Origin: Streptomyces durocortorensis
GTDB lineage: Bacteria > Actinomycetota > Actinomycetes > Streptomycetales > Streptomycetaceae
Length of the DNA: 64,000 nucleotides
Direction of reading: 5' to 3'
NCBI RefSeq assembly: GCF_031760065.1
Contig: NZ_CP134500.1
Span: 496,001-560,000 of the forward strand
Position 1 is the stretch's first letter, and the number at the start of each line of letters is the position of its first letter. Shown one piece after another: positions 32,044-40,299 of this stretch. The position numbers were made by a program, and so were the translations under genes. The notes beneath the pieces are model-generated. The model saw nothing but the letters and a program-made list of their open reading frames with translations. It was not told the DNA's origin and did no database searches.

Positions 32044-32773
32044 GGATCACCACCAGCTCCTCCCTGTCCAGGCGGGCCGGCAGCAGTCCGCGGGCCCGCA
32101 GCCAGGCCGAGCGGCCCCGGGTGACAGGACCGAACGGGATCATCACCCGGTCGGTCACCGAGACGTGGAGTCCGGCACCGGACAACCGGTCCACGGTCTC
32201 CTCGGGGCGGCTCAGCCCCGACTGGACCAGCAGAAGCAGGCCACCGGGGCGCAGTGCGGCGCAGGCGTCGGCGCAGATGCGGTCGAGGATCAACCGGCCG
32301 TCGAGGCCCGCGTCCCAGGAGCGGCCCGCCCGGTGCCGGGGCACCGCGAGACCGGGGGCGGGCACGTACGGGGGGTTGCTGACGACAGCGTCGAACGTAC
32401 GCCCCGGCAGCGCACGGAGCAGGTCGCCCCGGCGCACCCTCACGGGCAGCCCGGCCAGCGCGGTGTTCAGCCGCGCCGACACCACGGCACGGCGGCTGAT
32501 GTCGACGGCCGTGACGCGGGCGCCAAGCCGGGCGGCGTGCAGGGCCAGCGCGCCGCTTCCGGTGCACAGGTCCAGCACGTCCATCCCCGCGCGGATTCCC
32601 TCGCGTCGCATGGCGGTGGCCAGCAGAAGTGTGTCGGCCTGCGGGCGGTACACCCCGGGCAGACACACCAGTCTGCGCGGCCGTGGGGCTGCACCGAGTG
32701 TGTCCGGCGGCGGTGCCTGCCGCGTGCTGGGGCCGCCTTCGTCCCCGGGCAGCCGCACCCCTGGCTCGCTCAA
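32027..32773 (-). CDS. HemK2/MTQ2-family methyltransferase
   Basis: A 248-residue SAM-dependent methyltransferase. Motif I DVLDLCTGSGALALHAARLG (65-84), VTAVDISRRAV and the catalytic VSNPPYVPAPG (NPPY at 133-136) place it with the HemK2/MTQ2 N-methyltransferases that modify glutamine, lysine or small amines. The start is probably the TTG at 32773, coupled by a TTGA overlap to the CsbD-like gene; GTG at codon 6 is an alternative. It overlaps the CDGSH gene by 17 bases. True release-factor methyltransferase (PrmC) is usually elsewhere, so this copy likely has another target. Confidence 0.85.
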   Translation of the reverse strand: MSEPGVRLPGDEGGPSTRQAPPPDTLGAAPRPRRLVCLPGVYRPQADTLLLATAMRREGIRAGMDVLDLCTGSGALALHAARLGARVTAVDISRRAVVSARLNTALAGLPVRVRRGDLLRALPGRTFDAVVSNPPYVPAPGLAVPRHRAGRSWDAGLDGRLILDRICADACAALRPGGLLLLVQSGLSRPEETVDRLSGAGLHVSVTDRVMIPFGPVTRGRSAWLRARGLLPARLDREELVVIRARKE

Positions 32774-33033
32774 CGGCCAGAGGATGCGTCGGGCCGCCCA
32801 TGCTGCTGCTCCTGGCGGTCCTGCTGCTCGTTCCGGTCCTCCTGCTCCTGCCGACGCGCTTCAGCCTGCTGACGGCGGCCGTCGTCCTTGCGGGCCGGGT
32901 CGTCGAGTGCCTTGCCGTCGGACTCCTTGACCAGTCCCCGGACCTTGAGGACCTTGGCGCGCAAGAGCCTGCCTACGTCACGCATCGTGTCCTCCTGTGC
33001 GGTCATCAGTCGTTCCACGGTTGAGCGGTTCAT
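32770..33033 (-). CDS. CsbD-like small stress protein
   Basis: An 87-residue hydrophilic protein starting MNRSTVERLMTAQEDTMRDV with GLVKESDGKALDDPARKDDG then RRQQAEARRQEQEDRNEQQD. The spacing of Gly and Lys resembles CsbD proteins, which belong to sigma-B regulons, but the match is partial and the Gln/Arg-rich tail is unusual. AGGAGAG directly precedes the ATG at 33033; MTAQEDTM at 33006 is an alternative start. Its stop overlaps the methyltransferase start, so it heads the operon. A GGGTAT element (minus strand, near 33220) might be a sigma-B-type -10, but the -35 spacing is off. Confidence 0.6.
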   Translation of the reverse strand: MNRSTVERLMTAQEDTMRDVGRLLRAKVLKVRGLVKESDGKALDDPARKDDGRRQQAEARRQEQEDRNEQQDRQEQQHGRPDASSGR

Positions 33034-33290
33034 CTCTCCTCGTCCGGAAGGGCTCCCCGGCTGCCGTTCGGTCGGGGGCCGCTTGGCCCTCACCTCGGCT
33101 CCGGTCCAGCGGTCGCGGGCCCTCGGAGAAAGCGTGCGCTGCTGGCAGCGGTGACCGAGAGTCCGTCACGGCCCGTCTCCTTTCCGGTCGGGAAGGATTT
33201 TCCGACATCATTGGAGATACCCCGCATTACGAACTTTTCACACGAACATCGAGACAGTCCGGCGTGCATACGCCTGCGGGTACCGCGCCC
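33034..33290. other. Divergent intergenic region before the phosphoribosyltransferase gene
   Basis: The stretch between the CsbD-like start and the 20-bp repeats. It contains a lower-GC segment (about 33195-33260) with a GGGTAT hexamer on the minus strand preceded by GTGT at a 17-base spacing, one longer than the usual sigma-B range. No gene recognised. Confidence 0.4.
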
Positions 33291-33330
33291 CCGAGCGGAT
33301 CATGGCGAATCCGAGCGGATCATGGCGGAT
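33291..33330. repeat. Tandem 20-bp repeat
   Basis: Two adjacent copies of CCGAGCGGATCATGGCGRAT, identical at 19 of 20 positions, 25 bp before the phosphoribosyltransferase start. This may be a duplicated regulator site or a recent slippage duplication. Confidence 0.6.
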
Positions 33331-33355
33331 ACGGAATGAAAGGGGTGAGCCGGAC

Positions 33356-34060
33356 ATGCGGTTTCGCGACCGCCACCACGCAGGCCGGGAACTCGCCGAC
33401 CGGCTCCTGGAACGGTCGGCCGACGGCCAGGTGGCCGATCCCGTGGTCATCGCGCTGCCCCGGGGCGGCGTCCCCGTGGCAGCGCCCGTCGCGCGAGCGC
33501 TCGGCGCCACGCTCGATGTCCTGATCGTCCGCAAGATCGGGCTGCCCGGCCGCCCGGAGACCGGCATCGGCGCGATCATCGGCGACGACCCGCCGCTGTT
33601 CGACGGGCCCTCGCTCGATCTGCTCGGCCTGCGCGAGGACCAGCTGGGCCCTGTTGTGGCCCGGGAACGCGAGGAACTGCACCGGCGCGAGAAGCGTTAC
33701 CGGGGCGGTCGGCCCCCGCCCCGGGTCGAGGGCCGGACGGTGATCCTGGTCGACGACGGGCTCGCGACCGGCGTCACCGCGCGTGTCGCCCTGCGTGGTC
33801 TGCGCCGCCGGGGTCCGGCCCGGCTGATTCTCGCCGTACCCGTCGCCGCCCCCGGCAGCGCCGACCTCGTACGCCCGGAAGCCGATGACTTCGTCTGCCT
33901 CCACCAGCCTCCGGGCTTCCGCTCGGTGGGCGAGTGGTACGACGACTTCGACCAGGTCGGCGACGAGGAGGTCCTCGCCGTCCTGCGCGACCTCGGCCCG
34001 CGGGCGCCCGGCACACCACCCGCCTCCGGCACCGCCGATCCGGGTCTTCCTCCTCGCTGA
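33356..34060 (+). CDS. Phosphoribosyltransferase-domain protein
   Basis: A 234-residue type I PRTase-fold protein. The PRPP loop is seen in VILVDDGLATGVTARVALRG; ALPRGGVPVAAPVARALGAT and IVRKIGLPGRPETGIGAI are conserved in the stress-associated PRTase group found beside universal stress and DevR-type genes in actinobacteria. AGGGGTGAG precedes the ATG at 33356; the open frame goes back to 33302 through the tandem repeat. The base substrate is unknown. The 3' end overlaps a degenerate response-regulator remnant. The neighbourhood resembles a dormancy/redox-stress locus that has partly decayed. Confidence 0.85.
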   Translation: MRFRDRHHAGRELADRLLERSADGQVADPVVIALPRGGVPVAAPVARALGATLDVLIVRKIGLPGRPETGIGAIIGDDPPLFDGPSLDLLGLREDQLGPVVAREREELHRREKRYRGGRPPPRVEGRTVILVDDGLATGVTARVALRGLRRRGPARLILAVPVAAPGSADLVRPEADDFVCLHQPPGFRSVGEWYDDFDQVGDEEVLAVLRDLGPRAPGTPPASGTADPGLPPR

Positions 34061-34290
34061 CCACGAGGCCGTAGGCCGGGAGGACGAGAGGCCCTCTGTC
34101 CTGTCCGAGCGCGAACGGTCCGTGCTCGACCTCATCGGCGAGGGCCTCACCGACCGGCAGATCGCCAGTCGACTGCATGTGTCCGAGAAGACCGTCAAGA
34201 ACCACGTTTCCCAGCTACGCGGGAAGCTCGGGGTGGAAGGCGGCCGTCATCACGGCGGAGGTACGGGAGAACCGGCAGCAGGGACGGTGA
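34038..34290 (+). pseudogene. NarL/DevR-type response regulator, receiver deleted and frameshifted
   Basis: The frame opens with IRVFLLADHEAV, the first strand of a receiver domain, then jumps at about codon 15 to DERPSVLSERERSVLDLIGE and GLTDRQIASRLHVSEKTVKN, the linker and LuxR helix-turn-helix. About 120 residues, including the phospho-acceptor Asp, are missing. After KLGVE a second lesion shifts the frame: the expected end AAVITAEVRENRQQGR is present in another frame and stops at 34290. It overlaps the end of the phosphoribosyltransferase gene. Confidence 0.82.
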
Positions 34291-34445
34291 TGCGTCACCC
34301 GCCACCCGCGTACAGGGGTCGGCGGTAGCCGGTCAACCACGTGCATCGTTCGATCGAAGGGGTCGTGTACGGGGGCCGCGAGGAGCCGGTTAGCCGCGTC
34401 CAGGAAGCAGCGGCACCCGTCACCCAGCGCGGCGCCATGGCGCGG

Positions 34446-34595
34446 AACCGGCTCGGCGCGGACGCACGGTGTGCCTCCCGGGCGCTCGGCACGGACAGAC
34501 AGCGTGCCGCCGGGGCGCCCGGCCCGTTCAGCCCGCTCGGCCAGGTTCCGCAGCCCGCCGCGTCGGCCGCCGGGCACGAGGCCGACGCCGTCGTC
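34446..34595 (-). pseudogene. Sensor histidine kinase C-terminal remnant
   Basis: Minus-strand reading [20 protein letters not shown] followed by RAERAGRPGGTLSVRAE is the G-box end of a NarL-family HATPase domain. The rest of the kinase is unrecognisable, and PGGTLSVRAERPGGTPCVRAE suggests a small internal duplication. No ribosome site or intact frame. Together with the response-regulator remnant next to it, this is probably what is left of one two-component system. Confidence 0.72.
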
Positions 34596-34738
34596 GGACG
34601 GCGCGGAGACCGCCCGCTGGGCCCCCGGCCAGGCCACGTGGCCCACGCCGTGATCCACCACAGCACCGCACCGGTCGCCGTGCCCCTCCCCCCTCGGCTG
34701 AGCGCGCGCAGGGAACTCAGCCGGGCCGCACAGCGGGA

Positions 34739-35416
34739 TCAGTCGGTGTCGCCCGGGGCGTCGGGCACGATGATCTTGCGTCCGGTGACCCGCCGAGGCG
34801 TGAGAATCATGACGTGTTCGCGCCCCTCCCCGGCCCACGGTGTCGCGTACGCCGCCTCCCTGAGCTCCCGCGCGTCCTCTTCGTCCGCCACGGCACGGAC
34901 GGGGCCGACGAGCAGCACGCTCCACCCCTTGCTGAAGGCGTCGTCGATGTGGTCGGTCTCAAGGGCGATCTCCGTGCCGACGGCCGTGGCCAGCGGGGAG
35001 TCCTCACCCGTGCTGAACGCGACCTCACCGTCGAGCACCTGGTAGTTCACGGGCAGCACGACCGGCCCGCCCTCGTGGGTCAGCGCCACCCGTCCGACGC
35101 CGTGGTCACCCAGCAGCACCCAGCACATGGCGACGTCGAGTTCGACCAGCCGGGCCCGGCGCGCTCCCCGACCGAGGCCCGGCGGCAGCTCGCCCGTCCC
35201 TCCCGACAGCTCCTGGACCGTGGTTTCGAGCGCGTCGGCCAGCCGGAGCAGGAAGCCGATGCCCGGCGTCGCGGACTGCTCCTCCACGTACTCGATATAG
35301 CCGGGTGCGGCGCCCGCCCGCAGCGCCACGTCCTGCCGGGACAGCCCGAGCTGCAAGCGCCGTGCCACGATGCGCCGGCCCAGGTCGCCTCTGGCCGGTT
35401 TCGGTGATGCGGGCAT
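34739..35416 (-). CDS. XRE helix-turn-helix plus pyridoxamine-5'-phosphate-oxidase-like protein
   Basis: A 225-residue two-domain protein. Residues 10-70 are a Cro/CI-type helix-turn-helix (LGLSRQDVALRAGAAPGYIE and LLRLADALETTVQELSGG). From about 90 there is a split-barrel flavin-binding domain (GRVALTHEGGPVVLPVNYQV, VGTEIALETDHIDDAFSKGW and SVLLVGPVRAV), the form annotated pyridoxamine 5'-phosphate oxidase family or F420/flavin-binding. AAGGAG is seven bases before the ATG at 35416. Such fusions occur in actinobacterial dormancy/redox regulons and may sense a flavin or redox state. The 267-bp stretch upstream to 35683 holds nothing I recognise. Confidence 0.87.
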   Translation of the reverse strand: MPASPKPARGDLGRRIVARRLQLGLSRQDVALRAGAAPGYIEYVEEQSATPGIGFLLRLADALETTVQELSGGTGELPPGLGRGARRARLVELDVAMCWVLLGDHGVGRVALTHEGGPVVLPVNYQVLDGEVAFSTGEDSPLATAVGTEIALETDHIDDAFSKGWSVLLVGPVRAVADEEDARELREAAYATPWAGEGREHVMILTPRRVTGRKIIVPDAPGDTD

Positions 35417-35683
35417 CGCTGTGCTCCTTGCTCATCGAGGCGGGTCCTACGGCTCACGCTAACCAGCGCCGGGAACCGGCGCAGCGCGGAAGCGGCACCA
35501 GAGGGGGCCCCGGGGGCCTTACGAGACGGGGCTACCGGGCGGCGGCGGGTTCGGGGACCTCCGGCTCGGGCGAACCGGCTGCCGACCTGGTCGAGGTGCG
35601 GCCCGGCGCCGCCCGGTTCGCCCTCGGCCGCGCGACACCCGCGCGCTGAGCATGCGGCTGGTTCTCCGTGCGCCGCGCCGGGG

Positions 35684-37978
35684 TCAGCCCGACTTCGGGG
35701 GCCTCCGGGTGTCGAAGGCGAAGAGCGTGTTCGCGTCCGCGGCCACGAACAGCACACGCCCTGCGACGGTCACACGCGGGCTCGCCCCCTGTTCGCCCGT
35801 CAGCCCATCGGCCTGCGGATCTGTTGTCCACAGCGATGCGCCGTCGTCCGGCGACAGCGCGACCACCCGGCCGGTGGCCGAGCTGAAGTACAGCGCGCCG
35901 TCATCCGCCGCCGGACCCGACGCTCCCTCCACGCCCGTCTGCCGAGACCACTTCTCCCGGCCGGTAGCGGGGTCGAGCGCCGTGACGAGTCCGGCCTGCC
36001 CGCTCACGTAGACGGTGCCGTCCGCCATGCCGGGCGTCCCCTCGTACGTCTTGCCGAGCCGTGAGTACGTGACCTTCCGCGAGACCGGGTCGACCCGGAC
36101 CACCCCGTCGTAGCCGGCCCGTGCCGCCCCCTCCATGTGCCTGGAGAGGAGTACGAGCCTGCCGCCTGCCGCACCCGTCGGCACGGCGGGGCCGTTGACC
36201 GCGATGGGCCTGCCCAGTGCCCCGGACGCGAGGTCCACGGTGTGCAGGGTGGGGTGGCGCACCTCCGTGGCGTCCAGCTCCGCCTCCGTCGCGCACATCG
36301 CGAGGAGCTCCCGGCCCACCGGGACGGGCGCACACCGGGTGCCTGCCGGGAACGACGCCGTCCAGGTGACCTCACCGCTGTGCGCGTCCCGGGCCTCGAA
36401 GCGGGAGTTGGAGGCGTCGACCGTCACCACGGCGGTGCCGGCCACGACGGCGTCCTGGGTCCGGCCGGTGACAGCGGTCGACTGGGCGCCGGACGGTACG
36501 GACCACAGCTCCCGGCCGGTCTTCGCGTCGATGGCCACCACCTCGCTGTGGGGGTCCCGCTGGGCGTCCTGGGCGGCGAAGCGGTAGCCGAGCACCGTGT
36601 CGTCGGTGGCGCCCACCAGGTGCATGCCCTGGACGGGGACGCCCGGGCTCTTCGCCGTCCACACCTGCGAGCCGTCCTGGGCCCTGATACGGGTCGCGAC
36701 GACACCGCCGCCCCCGCAGAACAGCGCGTCGCCGCGCGCGACGCACCGCAGCTCGTCGGGAATGTCCGCACGACCGCCCCGCACGGTCCGGCGCCACGGC
36801 TCGAAGCCGTCCAAAAGCGCGGGCCCCGGCGCCGCGACGCTGTTTCCCTTGCCGTTCTCCTCGCCGCCGCCGCTGTGCCCCCCGGAGCCGCCCGTCTTCA
36901 GCACGGCGACGCCGCCGCCGATCGCCACCACCGCGACCGACGCGGCGAGCACGGGCCGCCACCGGCTGCGCAGACGGCGGCCGACGGGCGAGCCGGAGCT
37001 CCCCTTCCCGGTACCGGCCGGGGCGGTCGGGGCCGGGGCGGTCGGCTCGGAGGCGGCCCTCGTCGCGAGGTCGTGCTCGGTGATCATGTCGCGGGTGCGG
37101 CCCGCTCCGGCCCCGTCGGCGCCGGTCCCGCCGAGTTCGGTCGGCAGGTCCCGCAGCAGTACGAGGAGTTCGTCCGCCGAGGGACGTCCCTCGGGCTCCT
37201 TGTCCAGGCACGGCTCGACGACCGCGCGCAGAGCCGCCGGTACGGCGCCCAGCGAGGGTTCCTCGTGCACGACCTGGTAAGCCGTCAGGTACGGGCTGTC
37301 CGCGTCGAAGGGACCGCGGCCCGTCGCCGCGTACACCAGCAGCGTCCCCAGCGAGAAGACGTCGGACGCCGGTCCCACACCGCGCGGCGCCTGCAACTGC
37401 TCCGGCGACATGAACGGCGGCGTACCGATGACCCGCCCGGTCATCGTCAGCGTCTGCTGGTCCACGGCGCGCGAGATGCCGAAATCGATGACGCGTGGTC
37501 CCTCGGGCGAGAGCACGACGTTCGAGGGCTTCAGGTCACGGTGGACGACCCCCGCTCGGTGGATGTCGCGCAACGCCTCCGCGAGCCCGATGGCGAGCCG
37601 CCTCAGCTCCGCTCCGTCCAGCGGGCCCTGCACGGTGATGCGCTGGGCGAGCGTGTGCCCCTCGATATAGGTGGTCGCCATCCACGGCTGTTCGGCCTCG
37701 GGAGCGGCGTCGACCACGGCGGCGGTGAACGCGCCGCTCACCCGCCTCGCGGCCGCCACCTCCTGCCGGAAACGGATACGGAACTCGTCGTCCCCCGCGA
37801 ACTGCTGGTGGATCAGCTTGATCGCGACAGCCCGCCCCGAACTCGTACGGGCCAGGAAGACCGTGCCCATGCCGCCCGACCCGAGCCGTGCCTCCAGGGG
37901 ATAGCCGCCGATCTCGGCCGGATCACCTCCGCGCAGCGACACTCTTCCGACCTCCCGCTCCCCGTGCTCCTCCGCCAT
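35684..37978 (-). CDS. Ser/Thr protein kinase with PQQ/beta-propeller extracytoplasmic domain
   Basis: A 764-residue membrane kinase. The kinase domain shows LGSGGMGTVFLA, the ATP Lys at about 54, HRDLKPSN (146-153), DFG (165-167) and GTPPFMSPEQ. A linker leads to one membrane helix (RPVLAASVAVVAIGGGVAVL). The remaining ~400 residues contain repeated blades of PQQ/BamB type, for example VVAIDAKTGRELWSVPSG, FEARDAHSGEVTWTASF, VTALDPATGREKWSRQTG and VVALSPDDGASLWTTDP. I placed the start at the ATG at 37978 (MAEEHGER); upstream is CCTG-repeat sequence. The propeller probably senses an envelope ligand. Confidence 0.9.
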   Translation of the reverse strand: MAEEHGEREVGRVSLRGGDPAEIGGYPLEARLGSGGMGTVFLARTSSGRAVAIKLIHQQFAGDDEFRIRFRQEVAAARRVSGAFTAAVVDAAPEAEQPWMATTYIEGHTLAQRITVQGPLDGAELRRLAIGLAEALRDIHRAGVVHRDLKPSNVVLSPEGPRVIDFGISRAVDQQTLTMTGRVIGTPPFMSPEQLQAPRGVGPASDVFSLGTLLVYAATGRGPFDADSPYLTAYQVVHEEPSLGAVPAALRAVVEPCLDKEPEGRPSADELLVLLRDLPTELGGTGADGAGAGRTRDMITEHDLATRAASEPTAPAPTAPAGTGKGSSGSPVGRRLRSRWRPVLAASVAVVAIGGGVAVLKTGGSGGHSGGGEENGKGNSVAAPGPALLDGFEPWRRTVRGGRADIPDELRCVARGDALFCGGGGVVATRIRAQDGSQVWTAKSPGVPVQGMHLVGATDDTVLGYRFAAQDAQRDPHSEVVAIDAKTGRELWSVPSGAQSTAVTGRTQDAVVAGTAVVTVDASNSRFEARDAHSGEVTWTASFPAGTRCAPVPVGRELLAMCATEAELDATEVRHPTLHTVDLASGALGRPIAVNGPAVPTGAAGGRLVLLSRHMEGAARAGYDGVVRVDPVSRKVTYSRLGKTYEGTPGMADGTVYVSGQAGLVTALDPATGREKWSRQTGVEGASGPAADDGALYFSSATGRVVALSPDDGASLWTTDPQADGLTGEQGASPRVTVAGRVLFVAADANTLFAFDTRRPPKSG

Positions 37979-38094
37979 CACTCGCCTGCCTGCCCGTCCT
38001 GCCTGCCTGCCTGGCCTGCACACAAACTAGCCGCAGGGCGGTACGGCGGAGCCAGGCGGGTGCCGCACGGGGAACTCGACCGGGCACGACACCC

Positions 38095-39129
38095 CTACAG
38101 CCCCCGTCGGGACTCCCGCACCAGCAGTACCAGCAGATACGCCCCGCCGACGCACACCGTGACCGCGCCGGTAGGCAGTATCACGCCCGGAATCGCGTGC
38201 TGCGCCGCGATGTCGGCGCCGAGCAGCAGGACCGCGCCGACGAGCGCCGAGCCGGCGAGGTCGACGGAGGTTCCGCGCCCGGTGAGGCGGCGGGCGATCT
38301 GCGGCGCCGCCAGGGCGACGAAGGCGATGGGGCCCGCCGCCGCGGTCACCGCCGCTGTCGCCGTCACGCCGAGGACGACCAGCAGCAGCTTGGTGCGTTC
38401 GACGGGCACTCCCAGCATCGTCGCCGTGTCGTCGCCCAGTTCGAGCCTGCGCATCCGGCGTTGGGCCACCGGGGCCGCCAGGGCGACGCCCGCGGTCAGG
38501 GCGGCGGCCATCATGACGGCGGGCCACCCGATGGCGCTCAGGGAGCCGGCGCCCCAGACCGCGGCCCTCAGCGCGGTGTCCACATCGGCCTTCACCGAGA
38601 ACCACGTATTGACCGAGGACAGCAGCGCGCCGACCGCGATGCCCACGATGATGAGCCGGAAGCCCCGGACACCCCGGCGGAACGCCAGCAGATACACGAC
38701 GAGGGCGGTGACGAGACCGCCGGCGAGCGCGCCCGCAGCGAGCGCCGGGTAGCTGCTCGCGCCCACGAGCAGCATGACGACGACACCGGTATAGGAGCCG
38801 GTGGTGAAGCCGATGACGTCCGGGCTGCCGAGCGGGTTGCGGGTCAGGGACTGGAAGATCGCGCCGCCGACGGCGAGGGCGGCGCCGAACAGTGCGGCGG
38901 CGACGATGCGCGGCGCCCGCCACTCCAGGACGACGGTACGGACACTGTTCCTGGCCGTGCCCGACATCACCGCGGTCAGGTCGCCGAGGCTCAGTGGGTA
39001 GCTGCCGAGAGTGAAGGCCCACAGGGCCAGCGCGACCAGCGTGATCCCCAGCAGCCCGCAGACGACGACCGCGCGGCGCGTCACTCTCAGGCTCAGGGGC
39101 CCCGCCCTGAGGACGAACACCCCGTTCAC
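38095..39129 (-). CDS. FecCD-family ferric-siderophore ABC transporter permease
   Basis: A 344-residue BtuC/FecD-type permease with about nine membrane helices. LEWRAPRIVAAALFGAALAV and the signature QSLTRNPLGSPDVIGFTTGS are the conserved substrate-pathway and coupling motifs, and LELGDDTATMLGVPVERTKL precedes the ATPase-contact loop, with GPIAFVALAAPQIARRLTGR. The GTG at 39129 overlaps the stop of the partner permease (GTGA), with GAGG five bases upstream. It forms the heterodimeric channel with its neighbour. No ATPase gene is in the locus, so a shared ATPase must be used. Confidence 0.92.
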   Translation of the reverse strand: MNGVFVLRAGPLSLRVTRRAVVVCGLLGITLVALALWAFTLGSYPLSLGDLTAVMSGTARNSVRTVVLEWRAPRIVAAALFGAALAVGGAIFQSLTRNPLGSPDVIGFTTGSYTGVVVMLLVGASSYPALAAGALAGGLVTALVVYLLAFRRGVRGFRLIIVGIAVGALLSSVNTWFSVKADVDTALRAAVWGAGSLSAIGWPAVMMAAALTAGVALAAPVAQRRMRRLELGDDTATMLGVPVERTKLLLVVLGVTATAAVTAAAGPIAFVALAAPQIARRLTGRGTSVDLAGSALVGAVLLLGADIAAQHAIPGVILPTGAVTVCVGGAYLLVLLVRESRRGL

Positions 39130-40187
39130 AGGGACCTCACCCGGCTTCCGCGCACCAGCAGGATCAGCACGGGCGCGCCGATGAGCGGCATCATGACGCC
39201 GACCGGCAGCTCGGCGGGGTTCACGATCAGCCGGCCCAGCACATCGGCGACCAGCACGATCACCGGGGCGAGGACGGCGGAGTAGGCAAGGATCCAGCGC
39301 CAGTCGGGCCCGGTGAGCCACCGCACGGCGTGCGGCACCATGAGGCCGACGAACATCAGCGGGCCCGCGGCGGCCGTCGCGGCACCGCACAGCAGGGCCA
39401 CCGCGATCACCACACCGCACCGGGTGGCGCCGACCCGCAGCCCGACCGCCCGCGCGGCGTCGTCGCCGAGCGCGATCGCGTTGAGCGGGCGCGCACAGCA
39501 GGCAGCGGCCAGCAGGCCCGCCAGCACGAAGGGCACGATGTCACCGGCGGTGCCTGTCGGACGGTCGGTGATGGTGCCCGCTCCCCAGAACCTCATACGG
39601 TCGAAGGTCTCCGTGTCGATCAGGGCGAGGGTGTGGGAAACCCCGGCCAGCACCGCCGTGAAGGCCACCCCGACGAGGGTGAGCCGCAGCGGCGAGGGCC
39701 CGCCGCGTCCGCCGCTCGCGGCGAGGTAGACCACCGCCGAACCGGCGACGGCGCCGACGAGGGCGAAGGGCAGGTACTGCTCGATGCGGGTGAGGCCGAA
39801 GACGGCCACGCCCAGAGTGACGGCGAATCCCGCGCCCGCGTTGACGCCGAGGACTCCCGGGTCGGCCAGCGGGTTGCGGGTCAGGGCCTGCATGAGCGCT
39901 CCCGCCACGCCCAGGGAGACGCCGACGACGATGCCGAGCAGCGTGCGGTCCACGCGGGCTTCGCTGACCGTGGCGTGCGAGGCGGAGCCGTCGGGGGCGG
40001 TCAGCGCCTGCCACACCACGTCGAGGGGAAGCATCGCCGAGCCGATCGCGACACTGAGCACCACCGCGACGAGGAGCGCGCCGACGGCGATGCCCAGGCC
40101 GAGGAGCCGGTGCGCCCTGCGACGCGACGACCACGACGACGCGGTGGGTGGTGGGGGCGCGGTCGTCGTCGCGAGCGCCTGTGGCAT
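39126..40187 (-). CDS. FecCD-family ferric-siderophore ABC transporter permease, first subunit
   Basis: A 353-residue permease starting MPQALATTTAPPPPTASSWS. The family motifs are VDRTLLGIVVGVSLGVAGAL, MQALTRNPLADPGVLGVNAG, AIALGDDAARAVGLRVG and GPLMFVGLMVPHAVRWLTGP (coupling helix). ATG at 40187. It precedes and overlaps the second permease gene and follows the AraC regulator by 112 bp on the same strand. The pair imports an iron-siderophore handed over by the binding lipoprotein encoded on the other strand. Confidence 0.92.
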   Translation of the reverse strand: MPQALATTTAPPPPTASSWSSRRRAHRLLGLGIAVGALLVAVVLSVAIGSAMLPLDVVWQALTAPDGSASHATVSEARVDRTLLGIVVGVSLGVAGALMQALTRNPLADPGVLGVNAGAGFAVTLGVAVFGLTRIEQYLPFALVGAVAGSAVVYLAASGGRGGPSPLRLTLVGVAFTAVLAGVSHTLALIDTETFDRMRFWGAGTITDRPTGTAGDIVPFVLAGLLAAACCARPLNAIALGDDAARAVGLRVGATRCGVVIAVALLCGAATAAAGPLMFVGLMVPHAVRWLTGPDWRWILAYSAVLAPVIVLVADVLGRLIVNPAELPVGVMMPLIGAPVLILLVRGSRVRSL

Positions 40188-40248
40188 CGAACCTCCCTGA
40201 GCGATCCGCCACCGGACAGCCGGAAGTGCCGTGCGTGATCGACGTACA

Positions 40249-40275
40249 TGAACTGCTTGAACTGCTTGAACGGCT
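40249..40275. repeat. Three tandem 9-bp repeats TGAACTGCT / TGAACTGCT / TGAACGGCT
   Basis: Direct repeats in the 112-bp gap between the araC-type regulator and the first permease gene. They may be a tandem AraC-type half-site array controlling the permeases separately from the regulator. Confidence 0.5.
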
Positions 40276-40299
40276 CGAACCGACTGCCCGGCTACCGGT

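Noticed and set aside
33278..33283. A GGGTAC hexamer as a sigma-B-type promoter for the phosphoribosyltransferase gene
   Set aside because: No GNNT element lies 14-16 bases upstream.
35305..35649. A plus-strand frame ending near 35649
   Set aside because: No ribosome site, no motif, and its first part is antisense to the XRE/flavin-binding protein gene.
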